A stretch of 15,278 nt of DNA from JBAXRT01 sp037131065 (lineage in GTDB: Bacteria; Bacteroidota; Bacteroidia; Bacteroidales; FEN-979). Shown here one piece after another: positions 1 to 5,949 of the stretch. The position numbers and the translations under genes were made by a program. The stretch is from NCBI GenBank assembly GCA_037131065.1, contig JBAXRT010000067.1:1-15278 (forward strand), written 5' to 3'. The notes under the pieces were generated by a model. The model was not told the origin of the DNA. It did not search any database and saw only the letters and a program-made list of their open reading frames with translations. Every line of letters begins with the position of its first letter. The stretch's first letter is position 1.

Positions 1-2905
1 CATTTAATTGTCTCTGAATATAAGCTTCAGGAATATCATCCATCAGCAGTTTTTTCATTTTGCCAGTATTTTTTGAATATTGTTCTTTTACAAAGGTTTC
101 ATAATCTTCCACCGAAAAAAGTGTAGTAAATTTTCCACCGCTCAATTCAATCTTTTTTCCTCTGTTTTCTTTAATGTATTCATAAGCAGTAGCATTGTCC
201 TTATCTTTATTTACCTCAGCTTCACAAATCACTTTATTGTTGAATGAATCATCGAAGTACCTTGACTGCGGGATAATGTGCTCGATTTCGTAAGCTGGCG
301 TGAATAATTTGCCCAGGGGGATTACCTCGCCTGTGTAAGGCGACCGGTATTTCTGTTCAAGCCATAGTTTATACCTGTTAAGTTCGGAACTTGACGGTTG
401 CGCATTCCTGCTGATTTTTATAATATCCTCAGGCAATTCAAGGCCTGATTTTAATACACCGTCTTCATAAATCTTTAATATCTCCTGTTGTGCCGGTGAA
501 TATGGACGAACATTTTCAATGTCAGGATCCAGTGACATTTCTGACAGCAGGGCCTTTATTCGCAGATTGGTATTCTCATTGGCTGAGATTTGTTCCGTCA
601 TTTGCTTCCGCTTGTCTGCCGGATTTTTCATCTCCCTGCCCAATTCAACATGAATCTCGTCGAAAAAATTCTCCCTGCCATTTCCAAAGTGACTCCAGAT
701 ATCCCTGACTACGCGCAAAGTTTCTGCAATCACCTGTTCTACAATCGGATTTCGCAATGAATGCTGGCGGAAGACAGTTTTAAGATAATGGTCAACTTCT
801 GCCGGATTTTTCCATCTCACAATTTCTCCTTCCTCAGAATGTCTGCCATATACTGCATAGCATGCCTGGTAGGTATTCAGCGCCTGTAATGGGTTTTTAC
901 AATCCACAAAACTCTTTAGCACTTGTTTAGGGATGTCATCGTCTGTAATCTCTGATATCCTGGTTCGATCATATCCGATCGAACTCAATCGTTCAGTAAT
1001 ATCATTGATTCTTTTTCTTACCCCCTCGTTTACCTCCATCTCATTCCAATATTTGCCCCTCCGCATTAATGGTATCAATTTTTTAATCGCTTTTGCTGAA
1101 TAAGCCCCATAATCTTTCTTCAATCGAGGGAAGTTCATAAAGCTTTCGATGAACTCCTCACCTAGTCCGTTTTTGGAAGCAAAGGTTTTTAATGCTTGTT
1201 TAATCTCCACTGCGTCTTCAACCGAATAAAGAATGTGCCATAGGCGCTCCTCCACTTCCCTTGTGAAACATTCCTTCGAAACATTATTGCATTTATTGAG
1301 CCTTGAAAGTATCAGAGCCCTCGTTTCATTGGCGGGATAAATTTTATCCTCCACATAGTTCCAACGATAATTGCCAAGGTCTTTCTTAAGTTTAAATGGA
1401 GGATATTTAAGAAATGTGTCCTGCTTAATTTCCTTTTTGTCATTGAGCCAATCAAATAGGGCGACCCAATCATCCTCTGATTTTAGAAATCCGGAAGTCA
1501 CATCCAACTCAGGTATAATCTTGCCATCAACTTCCGCATTCCTTCTGTATATTTTCAGGTTCTGAAGAAATTGCCAAAGTCTGAACTCCTGGTATAATGG
1601 GTGGGATTTGGCAATACATTTTACAGGTTCTGACCCTATGGAGCCATCCTTTTTTTTATAGATTCTGACCTCATACCGGCAATCTGCGATTAATGATTTC
1701 TTGCTTTTCAACGGTCGTTGAAAGAAAATAATATCATTCATGAAGAGATGTACAAAATTTTTTCCCTCAAGACTGTTCCGATGGCTTTCATTGCTTTTGT
1801 ATAATTCCTGTATACATTGGGAATAAATTTGCCTATCCTGCAATTCGGGATGAAACTCCATTTGTTTTTCCAGGATAAGTTTCAATTCAGTCTTATAGAA
1901 CTTCCTTTCAATGGTGCGTACCAATTTTCCCCTGATCTTTTGAGAAGGGTTCATGAGTAAAGTATCGTATATATAGCACCCAACAGTCTTTTTGCTTTGA
2001 TCTATTTCAAATTCGGTCTTCTTCTTAACAAGTGTCCAATCATTAGGAAGCGGCGCCCTGAAAGACCGTTTTTCCTTTCCTTCTCTGTCTATTTTAGTAC
2101 TCCCATCCTCATTCAGATCAGTTGTGACAACAAATTCTTTTGTTTTCCCAACCCAGTCAAGAGGCACTTTACTGGTGCGCCGATATATCCAACCATTTTC
2201 AAGTATCACATTATACCAGACCTCCTCTTTCCCCTTTCGGTCACCACTATCTTTAACATCAACGACCTGAAGTGCATGAAATTCAACCAATTTATTTACT
2301 GTATCTTCTTCATCCTCACCTCTTAATTGAAAATAGCCTCTCTTCTGATTAAAGTTAAGCAAAAGCCAGGCTAACTCATGTTTTTCTATCCGTTGTGTTA
2401 ATGCCTTCTTCCGCAAATAATATATTGTCCAGTCATAAGGCACTTTCTTGTTATTTTCCATCAAATCAGGATATTGATTTTTAAACTCTGTCAACATCTC
2501 GTTAAAAGAATGGTTAAAGATGAATTCAGGTTTCCCGTTTTGTAAACTGGGTTTATAGACCAAATTAGGCTCACTATCATTTATAAACTGACCGAAATGA
2601 ATTTTAAAATCAATTTGCCGGGCATAGTGTTCTGGTAGGAATCCCAGTATATTCAGTGCTGAATGCAACCTTGCCCTCCTGAGTAAATGTCTTTCACGTA
2701 ATCTCCGAACACTTCTAAAACCAGTTCGTTCCTTTGTTTGGGAGACTGAATTTCCTCTTTCAAATTCACCTAAAGTTCCCTGGTCCATAGGTATTATTCT
2801 GGATCCCAGTCCTAAAATTTCACCTTGCCTTTCGGCAAAGTTTTGATCAATCAATGCCCATCCAATCGAGTTTGTACCGAGATCTAATCCAAGAATTTTT
2901 TTCAT
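1..2905 (-). CDS. cas9: CRISPR-associated endonuclease Cas9, type II-C-like (3' end cut by window edge)
   Basis: RNA-guided DNA endonuclease. I translated the minus strand from the ATG at 2905 to the window edge: 968 codons are open without a stop or frameshift, and one base is left over. RuvC-I is at residues 4-17 (LGLDLGTNSIGWAL, catalytic D8). An arginine-rich bridge helix follows at about 64-80 (RSVRRLRERHLLRRARL). The alpha-helical REC lobe fills roughly 90-720. RuvC-II is at 749-761 (DEIHVELGREMKN, E754). HNH spans about 850-905: YTGEVIPLG, then EIEHIIPQS with catalytic H876, then NNKV (N890) and N899. The visible part ends in AYIQRQLN, the linker that precedes RuvC-III in this family. 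RuvC-III and the PAM-interacting domain lie outside the window; Bacteroidota type II-C proteins usually run to about 1,350-1,500 residues. A tracrRNA lies divergently upstream. I found no clear TAnnTTTG box for cas9 itself. All catalytic residues that can be seen are present, so the visible part looks functional. Subtype II-C is inferred from the tracrRNA form and sequence style. Confidence 0.96.
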   Translation of the reverse strand, partial: MKKILGLDLGTNSIGWALIDQNFAERQGEILGLGSRIIPMDQGTLGEFERGNSVSQTKERTGFRSVRRLRERHLLRRARLHSALNILGFLPEHYARQIDFKIHFGQFINDSEPNLVYKPSLQNGKPEFIFNHSFNEMLTEFKNQYPDLMENNKKVPYDWTIYYLRKKALTQRIEKHELAWLLLNFNQKRGYFQLRGEDEEDTVNKLVEFHALQVVDVKDSGDRKGKEEVWYNVILENGWIYRRTSKVPLDWVGKTKEFVVTTDLNEDGSTKIDREGKEKRSFRAPLPNDWTLVKKKTEFEIDQSKKTVGCYIYDTLLMNPSQKIRGKLVRTIERKFYKTELKLILEKQMEFHPELQDRQIYSQCIQELYKSNESHRNSLEGKNFVHLFMNDIIFFQRPLKSKKSLIADCRYEVRIYKKKDGSIGSEPVKCIAKSHPLYQEFRLWQFLQNLKIYRRNAEVDGKIIPELDVTSGFLKSEDDWVALFDWLNDKKEIKQDTFLKYPPFKLKKDLGNYRWNYVEDKIYPANETRALILSRLNKCNNVSKECFTREVEERLWHILYSVEDAVEIKQALKTFASKNGLGEEFIESFMNFPRLKKDYGAYSAKAIKKLIPLMRRGKYWNEMEVNEGVRKRINDITERLSSIGYDRTRISEITDDDIPKQVLKSFVDCKNPLQALNTYQACYAVYGRHSEEGEIVRWKNPAEVDHYLKTVFRQHSLRNPIVEQVIAETLRVVRDIWSHFGNGRENFFDEIHVELGREMKNPADKRKQMTEQISANENTNLRIKALLSEMSLDPDIENVRPYSPAQQEILKIYEDGVLKSGLELPEDIIKISRNAQPSSSELNRYKLWLEQKYRSPYTGEVIPLGKLFTPAYEIEHIIPQSRYFDDSFNNKVICEAEVNKDKDNATAYEYIKENRGKKIELSGGKFTTLFSVEDYETFVKEQYSKNTGKMKKLLMDDIPEAYIQRQLN

Positions 2906-2932
2906 AGGAGAATAATTTTGGATAATTCGCAT

Positions 2933-2940
2933 TATATTTG
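2933..2940 (+). promoter_or_regulatory. Bacteroidota -7 box (TATATTTG) for the tracrRNA
   Basis: A perfect match to TAnnTTTG. Transcription would start a few bases downstream, around 2944-2947, exactly at the first bases of the anti-repeat. A TTTG at 2917-2920 is only 12 bp upstream, which is closer than usual for a -33 element, so the upstream part of the promoter is unclear. Confidence 0.6.
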
Positions 2941-2944
2941 TGTC

Positions 2945-3022
2945 ACAATCTAAAGCAATTCACAATAAGGATTATTCCGTTGTGAAAACATTCAAGGCGG
3001 CCTTCGGGTCGCCTTTTCTTTT
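2945..3022 (+). ncRNA. tracrRNA of the Cas9 system (compact, about 78 nt)
   Basis: This transcript pairs with the CRISPR repeat part of pre-crRNA and is needed for its maturation and for Cas9 activity. The anti-repeat is at about 2944-2965 (CACAATCTAAAGCAATTCAC plus AA). Its reverse complement begins TTGTGAATTGCTTTAGATTG, which matches the typical start of Bacteroidota type II-C repeats. Next comes a nexus-like segment, AATAAGG...CCGTTG (2965-2982), resembling the AATAAGGCCGTC core known from other II-C tracrRNAs, then an A-rich linker (GAAAACATTC). The RNA ends in one strong hairpin with a U tract. It is transcribed away from cas9, from a perfect -7 box. The size is close to the short C. jejuni type of tracrRNA. 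The function is inferred from position, anti-repeat logic and terminator. The ends are estimates. Confidence 0.85.
2994..3022 (+). terminator. Intrinsic terminator of the tracrRNA, cUUCGg tetraloop
   Basis: The left arm AAGGCGGCC (2994-3002) pairs with GGTCGCCTT (3007-3015), giving nine base pairs including one G-U. The loop is TTCG (3003-3006) closed by C-G, an exceptionally stable tetraloop. A T-rich run (TTTTCTTTT, 3014-3022) follows, as in a rho-independent terminator. The hairpin probably also serves as the 3' stem-loop that Cas9 contacts. Confidence 0.9.
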
Positions 3023-3265
3023 CAAAGCTATGAAAGTTTCTTTACACTACCATACGTTAACCAAACATTCTTTTCTATCTTTTCAGGGATTTATTTTTTT
3101 TAGATAATCCATTTACTAATGGAGGAATAGCATAACGATATCTTCAAGATCATCATAAAAAAGGTGATGAAAAATTAGTGTTGACGGATAAAGAATGAAT
3201 TTATATCCTGATGCTCTTCTCATTCAGAAATTACTTATTTTGCAATCCGGATCATCATATAAACC
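3023..3265. other. AT-rich spacer without a recognisable gene
   Basis: Between the tracrRNA terminator and the first short coding scrap I see no open frame of useful length, no tRNA, no CRISPR repeat and no clear promoter. In particular, neither the predicted repeat start (TTGTGAATTGC) nor its complement recurs here, so the spacer array is not on this side of cas9 within the window. Confidence 0.6.
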
Positions 3266-3340
3266 ATGAGTGACCTGATTAAATACAATACCCCCGACGG
3301 CAAAAGCTCCATGCTCCAGTCTGATCAAAATAATATCTGA
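3266..3340 (+). pseudogene. Possible N-terminal scrap of a RhuM-like protein
   Basis: A 24-codon frame (MSDLIKYNTPDGKSSMLQSDQ plus NNI) starts at the ATG at 3266. Its first 14 residues resemble the N-terminus of Bacteroidota RhuM-family (virulence RhuM/Fic-associated) proteins, which typically begin with a short 'I.Y.T.DGK' stretch before a DNA-binding-like domain. Everything after residue 15 departs from that pattern and the frame ends at TGA 3338-3340. The likeliest reading is the degraded 5' end of a lost gene. The similarity is from memory and short, so this is a weak call. A random small frame is possible. Confidence 0.3.
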
Positions 3341-3343
3341 ATA

Positions 3344-3484
3344 ATGCACAGGAATAAAGTTAATCCCCCTGCCCTATCCCTCAACTCCTTCTCCCGGGCA
3401 GAATTGGAAAACCTCCTTTCCAAACTCTATGAAAATTTCGACAATGTCCGGAACTTTATCGACCTGCGGATGACCTGTAAGTGA
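3344..3484 (+). pseudogene. 46-codon frame, possible DUF6155-like remnant
   Basis: The frame opens at ATG 3344, three bases after the TGA of the preceding scrap and in the same frame, and stops at TGA 3482-3484. Residues 12-40 (LNSFSRAELENLLSKLYENF then DNVRNFID) form a charged helix of the kind seen at the N-terminus of small DUF6155-type proteins ('L..LsxxeLxxlixxLYxxxxxVkeY'). Such proteins are normally much longer, so this would be a truncated copy. It has no recognised promoter. It could also be a genuine very small protein or a chance frame. It sits directly before the AbiE promoter. Confidence 0.3.
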
Positions 3485-3510
3485 GCCAGATGATAAATAT
3501 TTTTAACCTT

Positions 3511-3553
3511 TTGTGTATTCATAATGTTAATTTTCGTATATTTGATTACACAA
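3511..3553 (+). promoter_or_regulatory. AbiE promoter with flanking inverted repeat (candidate operator)
   Basis: A perfect -7 box TATATTTG lies at 3537-3544, 19 bp before the abiEi start; a TTTG at 3510-3513 may be the -33 element, though the 23-bp gap is long. The two arms TTGTGTATTC (3511-3520) and GATTACACAA (3544-3553) are inverted copies matching at 9 of 10 positions, and they bracket the promoter from the -33 side to just past the -7 box. AbiEi antitoxins studied elsewhere repress their own operons by binding inverted repeats, so this is the natural operator candidate. The repeats are seen; the binding is inferred. Confidence 0.55.
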
Positions 3554-3563
3554 TAAGTTACTC

Positions 3564-4343
3564 ATGACACCCTATCAAAAAATATTGCTTCAAATCATCG
3601 GAGAAAACGGCTGGGATATTTTCGATCACAAAATGCTTCTTGACGATGGCAGGCTTTCACACAAAGAACTTAACCAGGCCTTGCGGTCATTGCTTAATAA
3701 GGGAGAAATAACACAAATTGAAAAAGGGAAATACCGGCGTCAACACTTTACTGATGAAAATGTCATAGCCTGCTTCCTGGTACAAGATGGTGGAATCGCT
3801 TACTGGTCGGCATTGAACATGCATGGTCTCACGGAACAGTTCCCGAATTTCATCATGATTCAAAACAGCGCCCGAAAGGGTGAAAAAAATATTCCCGGAA
3901 TGGGAACTACCTGTAAATTTATTAAGGTCAAACCTGAAAAAATCACCGGTTATCAGATGCATGGATACGGAAACCATACGTACAGTGTTACAGATGTTGA
4001 AAAAACCATAATCGATTGCTTTGATCTGCCCGAATATTCAGGTGGTTACCCTGAGTTGATCAAGGCCTTCCATAAAGCCAAACTCAATTCAACCCGCATG
4101 ATCAGGTATTCCCGGATCACGGGTAATATATCCGTAATTAAGCGGATAGCCTATCTGAGCGAATTGCTTTCGAAAGCCGGTATGGAAGAATATTTGCAAT
4201 ATGCCGGGAAAAACATCAATGAGCGTTATACTCCCTTTGATTTTTCGCTCCCCCACCAGGGAAAATTTTTAAACCGGTGGAGACTTATCCTGAATGTGAC
4301 TGACGAGGAAATTCTTTCAATGGCCGAACCCCTGAAAGCATGA
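3564..4343 (+). CDS. abiEi: AbiEi-family antitoxin / transcriptional autoregulator
   Basis: The antitoxin of a type IV AbiE toxin-antitoxin module: it neutralises the activity of the AbiEii nucleotidyltransferase and in studied systems represses the operon. Residues 1-60 look like a winged helix-turn-helix (QKILLQIIGENGWDIF, then a helix LSHKELNQALRSLLNKGEIT and a basic wing EKGKYRR). The middle has the family pattern GGIAYWSALNMHGLTEQ (76-92) and the diagnostic TDVEKTIIDCFDLPEYSGG (143-161). At 259 residues it has a normal length for the AbiEi family. The ATG at 3564 follows a perfect -7 box by 19 bp, and its last codons overlap the toxin gene by four bases (ATGA), implying translational coupling. 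Family assignment is firm. Partnership with the next gene follows from the overlap. Confidence 0.88.
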   Translation: MTPYQKILLQIIGENGWDIFDHKMLLDDGRLSHKELNQALRSLLNKGEITQIEKGKYRRQHFTDENVIACFLVQDGGIAYWSALNMHGLTEQFPNFIMIQNSARKGEKNIPGMGTTCKFIKVKPEKITGYQMHGYGNHTYSVTDVEKTIIDCFDLPEYSGGYPELIKAFHKAKLNSTRMIRYSRITGNISVIKRIAYLSELLSKAGMEEYLQYAGKNINERYTPFDFSLPHQGKFLNRWRLILNVTDEEILSMAEPLKA

Positions 4344-5197
4344 AGCAATCTGAAATTACCGGATTTGCTTCCCGCTTTGGAGTCGCCAATTCTACCATTG
4401 ATAAGGATTGGGTTCTTGGCCATCTTCTAAATGCAATCTTCGGGGTTCATGAATCCCGGGGACTCCTTGTTTTTAAAGGGGGTACCTGTTTGCGGAAATG
4501 CTGGTTTCAGGATTACAGGTTCTCTGAAGACCTCGATTTCACTTTACTTGACAAACGTTACCCAATTACTGACGACTGGATAAAACCAATATTAAAAAAA
4601 GCAGGAGAACTTTCAGTAGCTAAATACCACCTGGAATCATTAACGGAGCAACGTTGGAAAGATATTCCCCAGGGATATCTAATCGATATCAAATTCTGGG
4701 GTGCAGACCATCATCCAAACCAAAAGCCACTTCCTCCATCCCGATGGCAGACACATGTTCATATTGATATCAATTATACAGAACCTTTGCTGGAAGCTAC
4801 TGCCGTTAAGAACATTATACATCCATACTCTGATAAGGAATTGATAACAAATCAAGTCGTTTCATATTCACTGGCTGAACTTTTGGCTGAAAAGGTACGT
4901 GCATTACAACAAAGGAACCGCCCGCGCGATATTTATGATGTGGGAATGCTCTGCCGCCATTTCAAGGATAAAGATTTGGGATTACTGGCCAATCTGTTTA
5001 TTAAAAAGTGTCGGTTAAAATCCCTGGCCTTCGATGACCTCAGCAGGTTTGTAAATCCACAAAAAGAACGCATCAACAAGCGACACTGGGACCGTGCTTT
5101 GCAATATCAGGTAAATCGTGAGAAATTACCTGAATTTCTATCTTTGTATCAGGAAGTTGGCAATTTTATAAAAACTTTGATCATCCAATCCAAATAG
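4340..5197 (+). CDS. abiEii: AbiEii/AbiGii-family nucleotidyltransferase toxin
   Basis: The toxin half of the AbiE pair, a DUF1814-type nucleotidyltransferase in the polymerase-beta-like fold. Other AbiEii enzymes act on RNA (NTP transfer or tRNA 3' ends have been reported), arresting growth during phage infection. The visible motifs are complete: FKGGTCLRK (45-53) and SEDLDF (62-67) carry the G-S/T...DxD metal site (D64, D66); HIDINYTEPL (141-150) is the third strand; EKVRALQQRNRPRDIYD (184-200) is the conserved C-terminal block with the K and RD.YD residues. The length of 285 is typical. It starts at ATG 4340 inside the last codon of abiEi, so expression depends on the upstream promoter. 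No terminator is evident after the TAG at 5197. All catalytic residues are present, so it is probably active. Confidence 0.92.
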   Translation: MKQSEITGFASRFGVANSTIDKDWVLGHLLNAIFGVHESRGLLVFKGGTCLRKCWFQDYRFSEDLDFTLLDKRYPITDDWIKPILKKAGELSVAKYHLESLTEQRWKDIPQGYLIDIKFWGADHHPNQKPLPPSRWQTHVHIDINYTEPLLEATAVKNIIHPYSDKELITNQVVSYSLAELLAEKVRALQQRNRPRDIYDVGMLCRHFKDKDLGLLANLFIKKCRLKSLAFDDLSRFVNPQKERINKRHWDRALQYQVNREKLPEFLSLYQEVGNFIKTLIIQSK

Positions 5198-5299
5198 ATA
5201 AATTATATCAATCAATAACTAATTATTTGTCATGTTTATATCATTGCGTTGACAAGGGAAACCTTTTTTCTTTCCCAGTTTTATGCATAGGACATCGCT

Positions 5300-5388
5300 G
5301 GTTTGTTCAGAGGTTGTTCAGTGGTTGTTCAGTGGTTGTTAAGTGGTTGTTGCTGGGTTGTTCAATCGACCTTGCAGGGTTGTTCGAT
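5300..5388 (+). repeat. Tandem array, 11-bp unit GGTTGTTCAGT
   Basis: Units begin every 11 bp at 5312 (GGTTGTTCAGT), 5323 (GGTTGTTCAGT), 5334 (GGTTGTTAAGT), 5345 (GGTTGTTGCTG), 5356 (GGTTGTTCAAT), 5367 (degenerate, CGACCTTGCAG) and 5378 (GGTTGTTCGAT). One 12-bp relative (GGTTTGTTCAGA) lies at 5300. The GGTTGTT core is kept in all but one unit while the last four bases vary. Confidence 0.85.
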
Positions 5389-5401
5389 CGGGGTTCGGTC
5401 A

Positions 5402-5456
5402 TCCTCCGTCCATCCTGCGACTATGCAACGTCTGTCCTGCGACCATCCTGCGCAGG
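5402..5456 (+). repeat. Second 11-bp-period array, unit TCCTGCGACCA
   Basis: Units begin at 5402 (TCCTCCGTCCA), 5413 (TCCTGCGACTA), 5424 (degenerate, TGCAACGTCTG), 5435 (TCCTGCGACCA) and 5446 (TCCTGCGCAGG). The period equals that of the preceding array although the unit sequence is unrelated. The phase is shifted by two bases relative to it. Confidence 0.75.
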
Positions 5457-5535
5457 TTTTTCAATAAATTGTCTGTGAAATGCAACCAAATTCAAGGAAG
5501 CGATGTCATTGAAGTAATCCTGTAAAACTTCAATT

Positions 5536-5859
5536 ATGTCAAAAACGCGTACCAACCTTCTTACGTTCGGCTATAGCGGACTGCTGGGCGACCAGTTCGT
5601 TCTGAAACAGTATAAACACATGAGCGTCCTGTCGAAAAAACCTACCTTTAAAAAGAACGGATGGACTGACAAACAGAAACACGCCCGGGTCCGTTTTGGC
5701 ATCGCTTCCCTCCGTGCCTCCCGTCTGAGTAAAATACCCGCAGTAAGACAAATATATGAAAAAAAGATTAAACCCGGGCAGAATATTCTGAATTTAATTT
5801 TGCAGGATGTGTTGTCAGATAATATCAAATCAGTATTGAGCGGGATAAATATTGACTGA
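5536..5859 (+). CDS. Small basic protein of unknown function
   Basis: A 107-residue protein with no signal peptide and no membrane segment, rich in Lys and Arg in its first 70 residues. I do not recognise it with certainty. Its layout is a short N-terminal 'GYSGLLGDQFVLKQYKHMSVLSKKP' type segment (about 13-37, a Gly-turn followed by beta-like strands), then GWTDKQKHARVRF (42-54), then a helical half ending NILNLILQDVLSDNI. This is reminiscent of the small Bacteroidota proteins of the DUF6266-like kind ('GxxGxxvxxxxxgxxxxRxxPxxxxxxTxxQxxxRxxF'), known mostly as uncharacterised and sometimes near mobile elements. That resemblance is from memory and weak. The frame is plausible because the composition is protein-like. 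It sits alone between an 11-bp-repeat region and a palindrome. Confidence 0.6.
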   Translation: MSKTRTNLLTFGYSGLLGDQFVLKQYKHMSVLSKKPTFKKNGWTDKQKHARVRFGIASLRASRLSKIPAVRQIYEKKIKPGQNILNLILQDVLSDNIKSVLSGINID

Positions 5860-5878
5860 ATTGAAAAAGGATAAAGGC

Positions 5879-5923
5879 GATTTAAGACCTTCCAGGTTTT
5901 GGAAACCTGGAAGGTCTTAAATC
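5879..5923. repeat. Perfect palindrome, 21-bp arms, 3-nt loop
   Basis: The arm from 5879 (GATTTAAGACCTTCCAGG then TTT) is matched perfectly by its complement ending at 5923, with TGG (5900-5902) as loop. Palindromes of this AAGACCTTCCAGG...CCTGGAAGGTCTT kind recur in Bacteroidota genomes as far as I recall, like REP elements; I cannot confirm copy number here. There is no T run on the plus strand, so it would be a poor classical terminator, but it could protect the 3' end of the preceding transcript. It ends 11 bp before the tilS -7 box. Confidence 0.85.
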
Positions 5924-5934
5924 CGAAAGGTTTC

Positions 5935-5942
5935 TACCTTTG
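5935..5942 (+). promoter_or_regulatory. Bacteroidota -7 box (TACCTTTG) for tilS
   Basis: A perfect TAnnTTTG match that ends only 7 bp before the ATG at 5950. The transcript would therefore start at or within a few bases of the start codon, giving a leaderless or nearly leaderless mRNA. No good -33 element is seen; the palindrome occupies that region. Confidence 0.6.
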
Positions 5943-5949
5943 TACCGGT

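Larger units (their letters stand above)
5198..5535. other. Non-coding stretch holding two 11-bp-period arrays
   Basis: This 338-bp gap between the toxin gene and the small protein has no convincing gene. Two overlapping frames exist, but they run through short repeats whose unit (11 bp) is not a multiple of three, so they are artefacts. Apart from the arrays at 5300-5388 and 5402-5456 I see no terminator and no perfect TAnnTTTG box in front of the downstream gene. Confidence 0.6.

Noticed and set aside
1997..2326. Plus-strand frames within the cas9 region (also 490-708 and 1371-1565)
   Set aside because: They lie opposite continuous Cas9 coding sequence that keeps all motifs. Their translations show no domain.
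2906..2932. AGGAG at 2906-2910 as a ribosome binding site for cas9
   Set aside because: It is on the plus strand; on the cas9 strand it reads CTCCT, so it cannot serve as a Shine-Dalgarno sequence.
5227..5525. Two overlapping small frames (83 and 60 codons) in the repeat region
   Set aside because: They run through 11-bp repeats that change frame at each unit, so the peptides are by-products of the arrays.
5879..5923. Rho-independent terminator for the small gene at 5536-5859
   Set aside because: The hairpin is strong but no T run follows on the plus strand, so I list it as a palindromic repeat.
5899..5949. N-terminal extension of TilS from a TTG at 5899
   Set aside because: It lies inside the palindrome and across the -7 box. 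The extra 17 residues do not resemble TilS, whose homologues start close to the residues encoded from 5950.
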